Assembly (NCBI GenBank): GCA_011316305.1
Contig: SAUG01000056.1
Span: 372,001 to 436,000 of the forward strand
DNA length: 64,000 nucleotides
Origin: Rusavskia elegans
Taxonomy: Eukaryota; Ascomycota; Lecanoromycetes; Teloschistales; Teloschistaceae
Direction of reading: 5' to 3'
Shown: piece after piece, positions 1 through 11,571 of the stretch
Layout of the letters: each line of letters begins with the position of its first letter
Numbering within the stretch: the first letter of the stretch is position 1
Notes under the pieces: model-generated
Databases searched by the model: none
Told to the model about the DNA's origin: nothing
What the model saw: the letters and a program-made list of their open reading frames with translations, nothing else
Position numbers and translations under genes: made by a program

Positions 1-3000
1 ACTTTTTTAATTTTAATAGTTAGCTATAAAGTTAATAGATTTATTTAATAAATATTATAAATATATAGATTGATATAATATAATATCGAAGACGATATCG
101 ATAAAAAAGAGATAATTATAAATATTAAACGTATTATATAAACTTTAGAAATATAATTAGAATATTTAGAGACGAGATTTACCGTCTAGTCGCTAGAACG
201 TTACTAGTATATTAAATTTCGATTCTTTTTCGCTTTTTTTTTCTTAATTACTAGATTATATTTCAGTTTTTTTAAAGTATAAATTAGTTCTATAATATAT
301 TTTTCGTCTGGTCTATAATCGTATACTATTCTAGAAATATACCTATTTTATAATTATTCTATTTTTCTATCTTTTTTTAATCTAATCGATTAGATAAAAC
401 TTCTAGCCGTAAAAGTTAACGTATTATCTAATATTTTTTTTGAAATTAAAAAGGCTAAAAATAATTTTAATAGTTTATTAAAATATTTAGATATTGATTT
501 TATAATAAATACGGCTATACCGACGATTAAAGATAATAATATTATAATATAGTAAATAGATATAGCGAAAATATTAGATATTGATAATTTTTTATAACGA
601 CGAAAAAAAATTAGATAATAGAAAATTCGTAATCGAATAAAGAAAAAAATAGTTATTTATTATATAACGGTAATGAAATATATATATAAATATATATAAA
701 AATTCAATATAGTTCCAAATAGAAATTATTTTAAAAAAAAATTAAAAAATTTAATATTTTATATTAATTATAAAAATTTAATTTTAATATAATTTTTATT
801 TTAATAATAAATAAAATGAAATAGTAGATTAGATAAATAGATATTAATTTATTTGTTATTTACTATTTAATATTATATAATTTATATTTATTTAAAAATT
901 CTGTAAATTATTAATATTATAATATAACCGTATTATATAAAATAGAGATTTCTTAGTATTATAATATAAAAAAAGAAATTTTACGCTAGCTATATAAGAA
1001 GCGTCTGTTAAATTAATATCTATATTTGTTTCGGATAATATAGATTAGATTTTAAAAGATTTTAATTTCTTTTAATCTATAGAAAATATAGGTTTCTAAA
1101 AAAAGTCTAATAAAAAACTTCTTTACTACTATTTTTATACGCTCTAGATTATATATCTATAATATAAGTTATTTTCGGTTCTTTTAATAGCTCTACTAAA
1201 TTTTATTCTTTAGCTACTATTTCGTCCTATAATAATAAAGATAGATATTAATCGAATTCTTTATTTCTAGATTAAATATTAAATATTAGATCCGGTAATC
1301 CTTTATTTTAATCTATTTAGTTTAGTTTATAGTATTCGATTTTATCTATAGTTTTAACTACGTTTTAGTATATACTTTTAATATAGTTTATCTATAGGTA
1401 TTAGATTATCTTTTTACTTTTACTATATTTTTTAGTAAATTACTAGAAAAAGTAATAGTAATCCTTCTAAATCTTTATTTCCTAAACTTTTCCGCCTTTA
1501 TTAAAATATTTATCTAAGTATTTAATTTCTTTATAGTTTATTATTAAAGCTTTATCTATTTTTTTATATAAAAGGTTTTTATAGGCTAGAAAGTATATTA
1601 TTTATAGTTCTAATTTTTTACCGATAGTACTTTTTTCTATTTTTTTTTTTAAAAATTAATTCTTTCTATTTATTTCCTAAAATAATATAACTTTTCTAAC
1701 TTTTAATTATAGTAAAATTTATTATTCCGATTAATCTATATTTTATTTTAAATTCGATATCGAAGATTCTATTATTATTTATTATTTATCTATAGAGATA
1801 TCCCTTAATTTTATTATAGAATTCCTTTATAACTTTATTATCCTCCTTTCTATTTATAAAAGCTATTATTTATTAACTGCCGATTTTAATTTTAAGTATT
1901 ACTATAAAAGGTTTTTCGGTTTTATATAGTTTAAAATCGATTATTAGTTTTATTTTCTATACTTTTTTTAGTTTTTTAAAAAAATATCCTATTCCTTCCT
2001 TATCCGATAGATAGATAGGGTAGATATTATTATAATAGGTTAACTAGCTTTTCGCCGTATATTTATTAGGTAATTTTTCTATTATTTTAAAAAAATATTC
2101 GGTTATTTTAATTATCTTTTTAGTTAGATAATTCTTTTTAAAGTATCCTATTTTTCTATATAAATAATAAACTTTAGTTTTTAGTCTTTTAGTTTCGGTA
2201 GTATTAAATTCTATTAGATTTTTTCTAGACTTTTTTTTAGTAGGTCCTATTTTATTAGACGCTTATTTATCTAAATATATTTCGTACTATCTAGTATCGA
2301 TTTTTATTATAAATTCGATAAAATCTACTAATAAATCTAGTTCTTTAATTATTACTATAGCTTTTTTAACTTTTATCTAAAATCCTTTATAGAAATAAAC
2401 TTTTAAAACTAAATCTTCCTAGTCTATTTTATAAGCTAATATTCTAAACTAAATAATATAAATAACTACCGACTTCTACTACTTTAAAACTATTAGTCTT
2501 CTATTTTTTATTCTATCTTTATTATTATTTCCGAAAGTTTCTTTTATAGCTATAATAAAATTACCGAAAGTATAGAAAATCTATATTATTTTATTTTCTC
2601 TCTATTTTTCCGGGTTATCGAGGTAATTTTCTATTCGAAGCTATATCTAATTAAAAATAGCTTTTTCTAGATATAATATTATAAATAGAACTTTAACTAC
2701 TTTATTCGGAAACTAGTTTATATATAATATAAAATAGATATTTATCTAAATAACCTATAGTTTTAAAGATTTTTTATTTCCTTTATAGATATTAGATATT
2801 ACTACTTTAATAGTATCGCTTCGATCTATAGATCGGGATAATAAAACTAATATAGTAAATTATTAAAATATAATATTTCTATATATTAGAAGGTATTACG
2901 TTTAAACCTAGCTATAGCCGTAGATATAGTCCGAACTATTAAATAGTAAAGGAGTTTTAGTATATATTATTATACCTAATTCTATATAGCCGTAGAAATA

Positions 3001-3276
3001 CGGTTATAATATTATAAGATATCTTCGTTATAAAGTAATTAGCAAGAGAAGTAGTAGTATATTTAATAATTATATTAACGACTAATAAAAGAAACTATCT
3101 ATAGAAATAATAAGCGATATATATAGTAAAAATAGCCGTAAGGGCCGATAGGTAGCCGTCTACTAAAAGTTCTATTAGAAGGAGCGACTATAACGGCTAT
3201 AGGCGGCTATAGATAATTAGGTTCGTTTACCGAGCCAATTCTTCCAGGGAACCTCTGTGGAGTTGTGGATGTAACA
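1..3276 (-). mobile_element. Gypsy-type LTR element C, truncated by the window edge, RIP-degraded
   Basis: The block is extremely AT-rich and nearly free of TG and CA. It ends on the right in an LTR (2869-3276) matching both LTRs of element B. Sequence left of that LTR starts with the same AAAA junction as the internal side of B's right LTR, so this is the 5' LTR of a minus-strand element running off the window. On the minus strand around 2520-2700 the conceptual translation has a Gag-like pattern (IENYLDNPEK, then FYTFGNFIIAIKETFG) broken by RIP-type stops. The pol part to the left was not resolved by eye. No open frame survives, so the element is dead. Superfamily rests on the LTR shared with B, whose reverse transcriptase is recognisable. 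Confidence 0.8.
2869..3276 (-). repeat. LTR of the B/C Gypsy family, third copy (408 bp)
   Basis: It aligns end to end with the LTRs at 41019-41429 and 30381-30388 plus 37150-37553, nearly all differences being C/T or G/A. The plus-strand right end reads GATGTAACA, the least mutated copy of that end. The left part is saturated with RIP changes, while the last ~60 bp (about 3215-3276) keep normal CA and TG content. This suggests RIP stopped short of the unique flank. Confidence 0.85.
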
Positions 3277-4106
3277 AAAAGATAGAAATGTCGAATATTT
3301 TTTTACCTGCCCGAAAAAGACTGCAACGAATGGATTCCGCCCGTAGATATTAGAACGTAAATCTATTATCGTTTCCGGTATAGTTATACCGCTCGGAATT
3401 CTGAAATAAAAGTCCGTTTTTTACTAAAAGTATATTGTTATCTCTTGTAGTTTGAAAATTCCCAAGATCACTGTTATCCAAACTCTAATCGCTATCTCTT
3501 CCTATTTATTCTACCTTCTCTTTTTACCTCCGACCCTGAATACCGACGCCGAAGCTCTTTACCTGAACTATATATTACTATATAGATCGCTCCGGAGGCC
3601 AGAAGCCCAATCACCTCCCTTTTAATAATGAGCAAGCAGCGAGTGTACAGCAAAGTTCTAAACCGGGAAGGACCGGAAAGGAAAGCCGAAATTAAAGTAG
3701 TTTAAAGCCTTGCCAGTGTGGGTGCAGGATGGGATGAGTGTGAATACAAGGAGATGGACTGAGGGGTATAGGAGAAGGTGGGGCGAAGTAATTAGAAGAG
3801 GAAGAAAGGGGATATGTTTGGTTTGATGATGTACGGGATCGTATGATTCCGGTAGCGAAATCGGGGTTTAGAGTTTGAAGGGTCGTGATGTGGAGACTAA
3901 GTAATGGTAGGCTTAGTTACTATCATGTCAATACTTGTGGACCCGATGAGTGCAAGGTAAACTATGATTCTGGCGCAAATTCGCAGCAACATTGCACCAG
4001 CTTCGGTCCATCGAAGCCGGTAGCGCCTCAATGTACGAAGATTCACATCCCATATTGCTCTCGAACCTCAATTGAAAGTTCACTTGTTCGATCGAGAACA
4101 CAAAGT
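3277..4106. other. Intergenic flank, no gene seen
   Basis: Composition rises from AT-rich (3280-3450) to mixed. Short open frames exist near the right end, but none has a recognisable domain or plausible splice structure. No repeat or hairpin stood out. Confidence 0.5.
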
Positions 4107-4691
4107 CTAGACAAGCAGGAGGATCTTGAAGATCCTCCATCGGTTTTGAATCCGCAATGACGCGTTTGCCAAGTGTTTCGTTGCTTCCTCCAATATCCCC
4201 GTCGGGTCGTGGCTGTCGTCCGCTTCGCGGATCCATGCTTGGATTTGCTTTTCCCATTCATCGTGTGGTGGTCCCTCGCTTTGTGACGAGAATGAGCTTG
4301 CCGCGTTGCTTGAGGGGCATGATAGGGGGCCTAGGGTTTCATGACTATGGGTGCCGTTCATATCGAGCTCAGTATCGTCAGGTGTAGGATAGTCAAGTGG
4401 AGCCGTATCGCTGTTGGCATGGCAAGCAAGTAATGTTTTCCCGCCGACAGTTGTTCGTTGGAGATGGTCTCTAGGAACTGCAGGTGCCCCGCTGTTTACG
4501 TCGATCTTAGCATCGTCGGGCCCAGGATGGGAGAGGTCGAGCTCCGCGTCGTCGGGCCTAGAATAGGGAACGTCGAGCTCATCATAGGCGGGTCCAGGGT
4601 AGTCATGTGCAGCTATATCGCTATTGACGTAGCAAGCAAGTGGTGTTGTTTCGTCGACAGTCGTCAGTGGAAGATGGTCCCCAGGAAGCAT
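4107..4691 (-). CDS. Hypothetical acidic protein with an internal duplication
   Basis: A 194-residue frame starts at an ATG at 4691. No family is recognised. Residues about 5-40 and 75-110 are diverged copies of one segment: both start DHL, share TTV, LAC and NSD, and end DY-P-ELD or similar. The region between is also rich in PDD/PGPDD motifs, so the first half is low-complexity and acidic. The C-terminal third (from about residue 140) is more ordinary, with charged WEKQIQAWIREADD-like sequence. It could be an orphan gene, the first exon of a longer gene, or a chance frame in a GC-rich patch. An overlapping minus-strand frame at 3928-4257 may be a second exon. A GC palindrome and an AT-rich insert lie just upstream of its start. 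Confidence 0.35.
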   Translation of the reverse strand: MLPGDHLPLTTVDETTPLACYVNSDIAAHDYPGPAYDELDVPYSRPDDAELDLSHPGPDDAKIDVNSGAPAVPRDHLQRTTVGGKTLLACHANSDTAPLDYPTPDDTELDMNGTHSHETLGPLSCPSSNAASSFSSQSEGPPHDEWEKQIQAWIREADDSHDPTGILEEATKHLANASLRIQNRWRIFKILLLV

Positions 4692-4712
4692 GGGTGCCGC
4701 GCAGAAGATCTT

Positions 4713-5699
4713 GTAAGAACAGTCCCCCCCTGGGGGGCTCCTGTCTGGGGTTATATTGAGTTTTTATATATATATATATATTTTATTAACGTTATATACG
4801 GCAACGATTGTTGTATTTTACGTGTAAAGAAATTTTTATAGCTAAAGGTGTATTTATCAGGCAAAATTTACAGCGCAGTTAATTACTTCTATTTAACTAT
4901 TTCCTTCTTTATTCGCGATTACGAATTCTCTACTATTCCTTCCTCGACGTTATATATAATTATTAGCTTTTAATATTTCCGCTATATCTACCTACTATAC
5001 TATAAAATATCTATCTATAGTCCTCGCCTCGGCTATACTTATCCTATAACCCGTACCTAAACGTTCTACTAAGCTATTAAGGTACTTTTTAGCCCGCGTA
5101 GCTTTAAGAGGGTCGCTAGCCGTAAGACGGTTGCTAGCTAGTACGCTGGCTACTACGGCCAGAAGCTTTACCCGGTTAATTAGGCTAAAAGGGGGTAGGG
5201 AGGTCGGATAGCGCGTTTTAAAGGCGGTAAAAAAGGTATTTATATCGAAGTTAGAATAGCTTGCTCTAGCTACTACGAAGTAGTCGACGTCCGCGCGGGT
5301 AGGTATAGTTATTACAGATATACTACCGTCTGGTTTAGCTTATAGCTATAGCTATTACGGGAGTATATATATACGTAAGGGGTTTTAGTAAGTTATAGTA
5401 CTTACGAGGGGTATTACAGGGCTTATATTACTAGTAAAAGAAGAAGAAAAAGCGATAACTGCGAGGTATACTTATCTATAAAAATTCGACGTTAAGTTAT
5501 CGGTAGAAGGATACGTTATATTACTAAGTAAATTTAAATTAAAATTCTATAGAAAGAACCGTTATTTACGTTAACTAAACTAGGGTATAAGTTCTGCTAC
5601 TATATATTTAATGCTGGTATACTAACGCTTGATTTGCTCACCGAACCACTGGTTCACCGGGCACCAAAACCAAAACAAATAACTAAAGTAAGAACAGTC
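4713..5699. mobile_element. AT-rich insert bounded by a 12-bp direct repeat
   Basis: GTAAGAACAGTC occurs at 4713-4724 and again at 5688-5699, bounding about 960 bp that is mostly AT-rich with a (TA)n tract near 4765-4781, while both flanks are GC-rich. This is what a target duplication around an insertion would look like, although 12 bp is long and I find no terminal inverted repeat or LTR. The left inner end begins with a strong palindrome (4724-4737). The C-terminal codons of the neighbouring minus-strand gene (5654-6496) lie inside the right end. Chance similarity or a deletion footprint are alternatives. Confidence 0.4.
4995..5339 (-). pseudogene. 114-codon open stretch without ATG in the AT-rich insert
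   Basis: Minus-strand codons from 5339 to the stop at 4995-4997 are open for 114 residues with a protein-like composition (for example RADVDYFVVARASYSNF, then FSLINRVKLLAVVASVLASN). There is no ATG and a stop lies immediately upstream, so it is an internal fragment or exon. Codons are strongly biased to end in A or T and contain few TG or CA, as expected of a gene whose synonymous positions were changed by RIP. No family is recognised. It may be the remnant of a transposon-borne protein. Confidence 0.35.
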
Positions 5700-6496
5700 A
5701 GTTTCGGGGCCTGGGGGAATAGGCTTCGACGACCGACCTCGCCTCCTCGCTCGCAGTCCCAGCCATCGCTCCAATATCGAGTCGCACCATAAGCCTGGTG
5801 CGGCCACTCCAACCCCCCTTCGTAACCGACAATGCAGCCGGGTGTGTCCAGATTGCGGCGCCGACACTCAGCGAATGCGACACAGAATCGCTCGGGGGTA
5901 TCGGGCTTGGAGGAGCCGAGCGCGTGTCGAGTCTGTTGTTGCTGGCGAATGGTACAAAGCCGGTCCAAGATGGCGAGGCAAGCCTCATGGACTGGCACCA
6001 GCATGTCGTCTACTCCGTGGGGTGGGTAGTCATAGACCTGAAGCTCGATCAACCGACCACGACGGTCAGGAACGAGGGGCATATTGGACTCGCCGTAATC
6101 GCGGCGTTCCCAGAAGGCTCGGTCTGAGATGTAAAGCTGTGGGGAGTTGGAACAATTGACGAAGTTGGAATCGCTTCATGCATTAGAGTCGTCAGTCATT
6201 CATTTTCAACAATGGGCGGAAGCGGAATACATTTTTGACCATTTTCCCATGACGCGTAACAGGAGCAGCCACTAGCAGGGAAGGTCAGCGACAAGATGGC
6301 GTTGAAGGCTGAGGATTGTAGCTACCTCGGTCTCTTGGTAGGACAGCTTGCGCGAGTCGTAGCCCATACCGAAACAAATGTTGAAGGAGACATCGTCATC
6401 AGGCGGGTTCTTATGAAATGAGTCTTCATGGTCGCAGATGGTGGGTCGTTCGAAGGGTGCGCTACAGATGGCGCAATACAAGGAGTTGGTGAGCAT
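5654..6496 (-). CDS. Conserved fungal F-box-associated-type protein, three exons
   Basis: Exons are read at 6326-6496, 6231-6271 and 5654-6173, with introns of 54 bp (GTAGCT...CTAG) and 57 bp (GTATTC...GAAG, with CTGAC and CTAAT branch-like sites) that keep the frame. The start is taken at ATG 6496 because the N-terminus MLTNSLYCAICSAPF is the usual beginning of this fungal family: a Cys-X2-Cys followed by a hydrophobic pair. An in-frame ATG at 6565 is the alternative. Further family-like features are YDSRKLSYQETEWLLLLRV across the first junction, ISDRAFWERRDYG, a VPVHEACLAIL segment, and a C-terminal GATRYWSDGWDCE. These recur in uncharacterised fungal proteins often annotated as F-box. The product would be about 243 residues. 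The role is unknown. Splicing is inferred, and the C-terminus lies within the right direct-repeat end of the neighbouring AT-rich insert. Confidence 0.6.
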
Positions 6497-8111
6497 GACT
6501 TGTGTTGGTAGTATGAAAGTATAGAGATGAAGGTTGGCAACATTTCTTTCTTGCCCCGGGAACAATCGCCAACGTGATCTTCAAGCAGTTATGATTGGGT
6601 CTTGGGCGGGGTGTTATAGGATTGGCAGTGAGAGGTAGATGTCTCATACGAGAATCATATAATTGCGGGTTGTGACGTATGCAACCCGCCAAGGCGCTTA
6701 ATCGCTTTGAGTGAAGTCCGATTGGCACCTCAGACAGTGATACGAGTACCTAAAGGTATGCCATATGCCCCTGTCAGGGTACGGTAGGCAACTTGCATCG
6801 CTCATTCGGAGCAGGGCATATTTCATATTGATGAAGCTCCTGCCTGCCTTTCGCCGGCCTGGCACCTCGTATCATGGATAGCTACCTCACATGGGTCTTG
6901 CTATCAGCACAAGCTACAAGCGTTTGAGGCAAATCTTTCCGCAGCATGGCTCGGGTCTTCATTAACGTAAGGTAAGATAAGTCGTAAGCTTAAGGTTGAG
7001 TAGCCGTGTTCGGCTATCTACGGTAGGCGCTGAAGGGGCTTGGCTCAGGCAGCTAGTCCGCTAGTGGGATAAGGGTTTGCCAAGGCCATCGTCTGCTTCT
7101 ATTAATAGACCCAACATCGGCTCGGGCCGGAAGTTCGCGCCTTCCGATTAGCCGACTACTCCAACTCAAGTTGACAAGTTACTCAACGCTTCCTGACTCC
7201 GAGGCTGTAGTCGTTGTTGTGCGGATGGCAGGGTGCTTCCTGGTTTACCATCGTCTGACAGTTCACACTCCGACCGTGTCCCGTACAGCTGACGTACGTA
7301 TAATCTGCTTCGTCCCGTCGTGCCTTGCATGAAGCTGCCACCTGCTCTAAACTGACCCTGCTCTTGGTTAATATAGGCATCACTGCCGACTGTCAGCGGG
7401 AAACAAAAGCATTCTTTGGCTCTTTGTCTCGTGTGACTGTCCCCGGAGTCGTACCCCAGGACGCTTTGCAATATAGGCCCGAGCAGGGAAGACCATTCTT
7501 GTCGCACAGTACAAGAAGTCCAGTCGTATCCTATGTCATCCCTGTTACGCCTTCCCGTCACGATACTTTCTCGGAAAAGGGAACGATGCCTGCTCCAGCC
7601 GTTGTGATCGATGCTGAAACTCTGAATCCCCTACCGACGCAGCAAGCCGTCCCTTCCACAGGAGATACACTGTTCCTCGTTTCCAGTCGTGGAGAGTTCG
7701 CATCATCAGGCTTGTGTCTCTATGTTGACCTGGTCATGTCGGAATGCAGAGCGAATACGCACATTGAGTTCATCTTCGCCGCGGCCTTCTCCCAAGCGTC
7801 TCAATCCGACAGTGGGCTACTGCCTCGGTATCTACCCGCATTCACCTCCTTTGCAAACCCCGAGTGGCATTACCAGGCCCAGAAGCCAGTGCAATTAGTG
7901 CACCACCAGGATCAGAATGCTTGCACCCATGTGATCGGATGATTGAAGCCGCCAGACAGTCGTTCTTGGCATCCGGCCTGGCCTTTTTGACACGATTAAA
8001 GAAGTCGGCCTTTACTCAAGATGTCTATAAATCTTGTCTATCCTGCGAGTGTTATTATTATATTGTCCCTCGAAACTCGCAATCTGTCTGATTCTCAGTG
8101 GTCTCAGAGAC
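6497..8111. other. Long intergenic region, no confident gene
   Basis: GC-moderate sequence. The longest frame is plus-strand 7325-7942 (205 residues), which shows no domain, no signal peptide and frequent prolines and serines; it may be chance or 5' sequence of the next gene. Nothing else is supported here. Confidence 0.4.
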
Positions 8112-11100
8112 ATGCCGTTCTCGCCTACGATGCACCCTGTTATCTCAATGTTATTGGCCTTTCTATTGTTCTCCTCACAGAATCTTTCCCCAGCATATGC
8201 TCTTACTCACGCATGGAAGCCTTTTGGGACAAGTCCACGCTATCAGTGGGCTAATAGTACTCCATCGGCGACAGCTTCTACAGAGCAACTGAGCGATGGG
8301 CTGAGTGACGGTCTCCACTCAACTGCCGCGAACACATCAATTCCTATTACACGATGGTAATCTTTCGCCGCCATTTGTATAGGTCGACTCACGCTCACTT
8401 ATTCGACAGGGTCGCTACTGGCTCTAATCCAGAATTACTTCCATCGAGCATCAACGCATCCACCTTCACAAGAGCTTCTACAGGGCAACTGAGCGCTGGG
8501 CTGAGTGACGGTCTCCACTCAACGGCCTCGAACATATCAATTCCTATTACACGATGGTAATCTTTCGCCGCCATTTGCATAGGTCGACTCACGCTCATTT
8601 ATTCGACAGGGTCGCTACTGGCTCTGATCCAGAATTACTTCCATCGAGCATCAACGCATCCACCGTCACAAGCACAGGAAAAAGCCATATATCTGAACTG
8701 CTTCCAAGTCCGCCATACGTTACTTCCAATACGTCGGGAATAAGCGTACGCACCCGCGCATCTGATGCAGGAGCGGCGAGTACGCCTGGCCGAGCTTCAT
8801 TTATTACTACTACTGGGATCACGACGCTCTTCGCCGGTACAACAGGTAAGAGACCCAATCCGGTCGACAAACCACCGCCTGTAACATCACCACCGCCTTC
8901 TATGACATCCTCAAATATGCCACCCAGTACCTCAGCAACAGCTTACAACATCACGATTTACCATGACAACCTCCTCGCATTTGTACGATCGGGACCCAAT
9001 TGGATATCCAATCTTGCCAAGCCAGGATTCATCAGCAAAGCTTTGGAGGATCTCGAGAAGTTGCTTCGAAGCACTGAGAGTCACATTGAGCATCTGGGTG
9101 GCAGTATCCCCTCGCAGTTCAGCAGGTGCAGCACCAGCTCCAAGCACAAACGATCGCTGGGTCTACTGGCAATCGTTCAGGATCTCGCTGGCGATGCGTT
9201 GGACCTTGTCCGCTGTGTCAAGGCCATTTCGGAAGACCTGTCAAACGAGATCCGGCAACTAATCAAAGAACCCCCAAGCTCTGAGATGGTAAAGCTGATC
9301 GAAGAGCAGCTCGACGCCCTAATGCAGGCGTTGGAGGAGCAAGAAGACGGGTATTCCTCAACTGCTGATAAGGCGTTATCGGTTCCCAAAAGCACCATCT
9401 CGACCCCTTCACCGTCATCGACCACGTCCTCGAGCTCTTCGACGACCGTCGAATCATGCTCAGTCACTTTTACTGGTCAGCCGGATGATGACGACGATGC
9501 TGCTGTCATCGAACGGAGGGCTGGTTCGAAATCGATCGATAGGATTGGATCGTGCGTGTTCCCAAACCAGGCAAGAGCGATACAGCCTGGATCTCTATCC
9601 TTCGGCAAATTCACGGGATTCCAGCAACATCCTAAGGGAAACTCCGGACGGGATAAGCTTATCTATGATGCGGCCGATAAGTGGTATGTGGTTAAGCGTG
9701 GGGGTAAGTACTTCTACGATCTCGCCTTTCCTTTACATGCCTGGGTGTCGGCTCAAATAATGCTAATGGGAGGTCTTGCTACAGGGACGGGTTGTATTTC
9801 TTCCATCCCCTCTGCTTCTATACTCCCTGGTACTGATCTCGGCTACCACAAGCTCCCTGCGGAGCCGCAACCGAAAGGTGCAGTACTAAGCGTTGATCAC
9901 GTCTGTAAGTCCCATTCCGTTTATCGTCCTCGTTACGGGCCCGCCTTTACTGGTGATAGACGAGAAACAAATCATCGAACGATTCTTGAAAGACCGGATT
10001 CCCTCATCAGACTTCGACTGCGCCGACATGAACACCGTGTTCTTCAGTTGCGGCAAAAACCGAGTGCAGACCCTTCTCGATCAACTTCCCGGCATGAACA
10101 TGAACCCTGGCAAAGGTTTTAATATCAATCCAGGGTTTGCGATCATGGACCGGCGGGTCAACGGTCTCAAAGGCTGGATGTTTGACGAGGATCTGTCATC
10201 GACCAGACTTGAGGACGACTTTGACTCCCCGCTCGATCAGGTCCGGAACTTCATCGTATTGTTTCGCATTTTCAAAGACAAAGAGTTCAAGCGTATGTTT
10301 GACGTGACTAACAATCGAGTGTATTCCACCTTTGTAGGTATCGACCAAGCAATACAGGCGGAGAGTATGAAATGTGGCGACGGAACACCATTACCTCACG
10401 ATTGGGCTGCGCAGTACAAAATATGGCTTGAAGCATACTTGAACCGTATATCGGATCTTGCTTGGACGTGGACTTTGGACAAATGGACCGGCTTGAGCAA
10501 AAAGTACGAACAAGAGTCATCTCAGTGGACCCCACAGCAGCACCAGGAGCGGGACGACTTATTCCATGCCATCCAAAAAACAAATGATCTGATGCAGGAT
10601 GACTTCAAATGCGATTTTGGCCTTACATGGACAGTGTCAAGTCAATCGTCCAGTCAACCGTCCAGTCAACCGTCCAGTCAACCATCCAGTCAATTGGTTC
10701 ATCGTCGTCAGCTTCTCTGTTCCGCCGGTCCACGAGCAAATCTCTCGACTCGAGCAACTCCCCTTGGTCCAACGATGACGTTCAGTACGTTTGTACAGCC
10801 CCTGTCAACATCGATAGCGCTGTCAAGCCAGATGAAGCCTCGAACAACATCCAGCTCAACGCGGGGACATGAGTCTTCGTCAATCAAGAGCGCGGAACAT
10901 CCCATCAATCCAGTTAAGTCCTCGTCTCTACAGGCTAAACCCTCGGTTCCAGCTAACCCTATGGAAGTTAACCACGCATCAAGGAAGGCCGACAACATCC
11001 TACTGCATCAGCAATCAGATCGGGGGTTCGTGTCAGCAGGCCGTGCACCCATCGGCTTCTCCATTCAGCGGTCCACTGCCACCGGTGTGCGCAAAAGTCA

Positions 11101-11571
11101 ACTCCAAGAGTGGTCCGCTCCGAATCAATTACTCCAAAGCCCGACAAGGCGCGCAGGAGTTCTGTCGGTTCTTGGTAGACAAGCACATCGTACTGAACGG
11201 GGATCACACGGCAGTCGGGCCTTGGATCGTGCACGGTGCAGCGGAGAATGGCGGCGACTTGGCTTTCAATGCTATCTACGATAGTAATCGATGTCCGCCT
11301 TCGGCAGGTGTAGACATATCAGGGGCTGGTGTCATGGACTGCTATCGCAACTTTTTCGAGTACATTTCGGAAATGTGTACGTCGATGGACTTTCTTTGTT
11401 CCGCTATAAGTCAAGGTATCATGGCGTCACATGTCGGCTGACAGTTCCTCTTTAGGTATCCAGGATCCATCTTGGAAAGCAGTATATGACCCAGAGTATA
11501 CTTTGGAAGGAGGTACTGTTATCAACCAGTGTGTGATATATGGTATGCTTGGGCAGCCTGGTGGCGCATAG
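8112..11571 (+). CDS. Secreted multi-exon protein with class V chitinase-like C-terminal region
   Basis: The start ATG at 8112 opens a signal peptide (MPFSPTMHPVISMLLAFLLF); an ATG at 8130 is an alternative. Clear exons are 8112-8356, 8410-8556, 8610-9904 and from 9960; the last two are about 11070-11415 and 11456-11571, with one junction near 11000-11070 unresolved. Introns are 53, 53, 55 (GTAAGT...ATAG) and 40 bp. A Ser/Thr/Pro-rich N-terminal stretch is followed by a helical segment (about 8950-9350), an acidic Ser-rich linker, and VDHVYEKQ plus RVNGLKGWMF. These resemble DHxxExQ and NGLK motifs after the catalytic domain of killer-toxin-like class V chitinases. A tail with FCRFLVDKHIVLNGD, AAENGGDLAF and paired cysteines follows. 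No GH18 catalytic motif (DxxDxDxE) is seen, so it may be a non-catalytic relative. Ser-Ser-Gln-Pro repeats lie near 10633-10695. It is probably secreted; function unknown. Confidence 0.65.
8274..8673 (+). repeat. 200-bp tandem duplication containing an intron
   Basis: Units 8274-8473 and 8474-8673 differ at about 9 of 200 positions. Each contains a complete 53-bp intron (8357-8409 and 8557-8609) with identical GTAATC donor and GACAG acceptor. Unit length minus intron is 147 bp, exactly 49 codons, so the duplication is frame-neutral only if both introns are spliced. Confidence 0.95.
10633..10695 (+). repeat. 12-bp minisatellite coding Ser-Ser-Gln-Pro
   Basis: About four to five copies of CAGTCAACCGTC-like 12-mers within the secreted-protein gene encode a short SSQP repeat linker. 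The length preserves the reading frame. Confidence 0.85.

Noticed and set aside
7325..7942. 205-residue plus-strand frame as a gene
   Set aside because: No domain, no signal peptide, no splice partner and no bias beyond that of neighbouring non-coding sequence.
10609..10872. Alternative frame through the Ser-Gln repeat as an exon
   Set aside because: It ends at a stop without a usable donor, and the frame carrying the SSQP repeat connects better to upstream motifs, though the junction near 11000-11070 stays unresolved.
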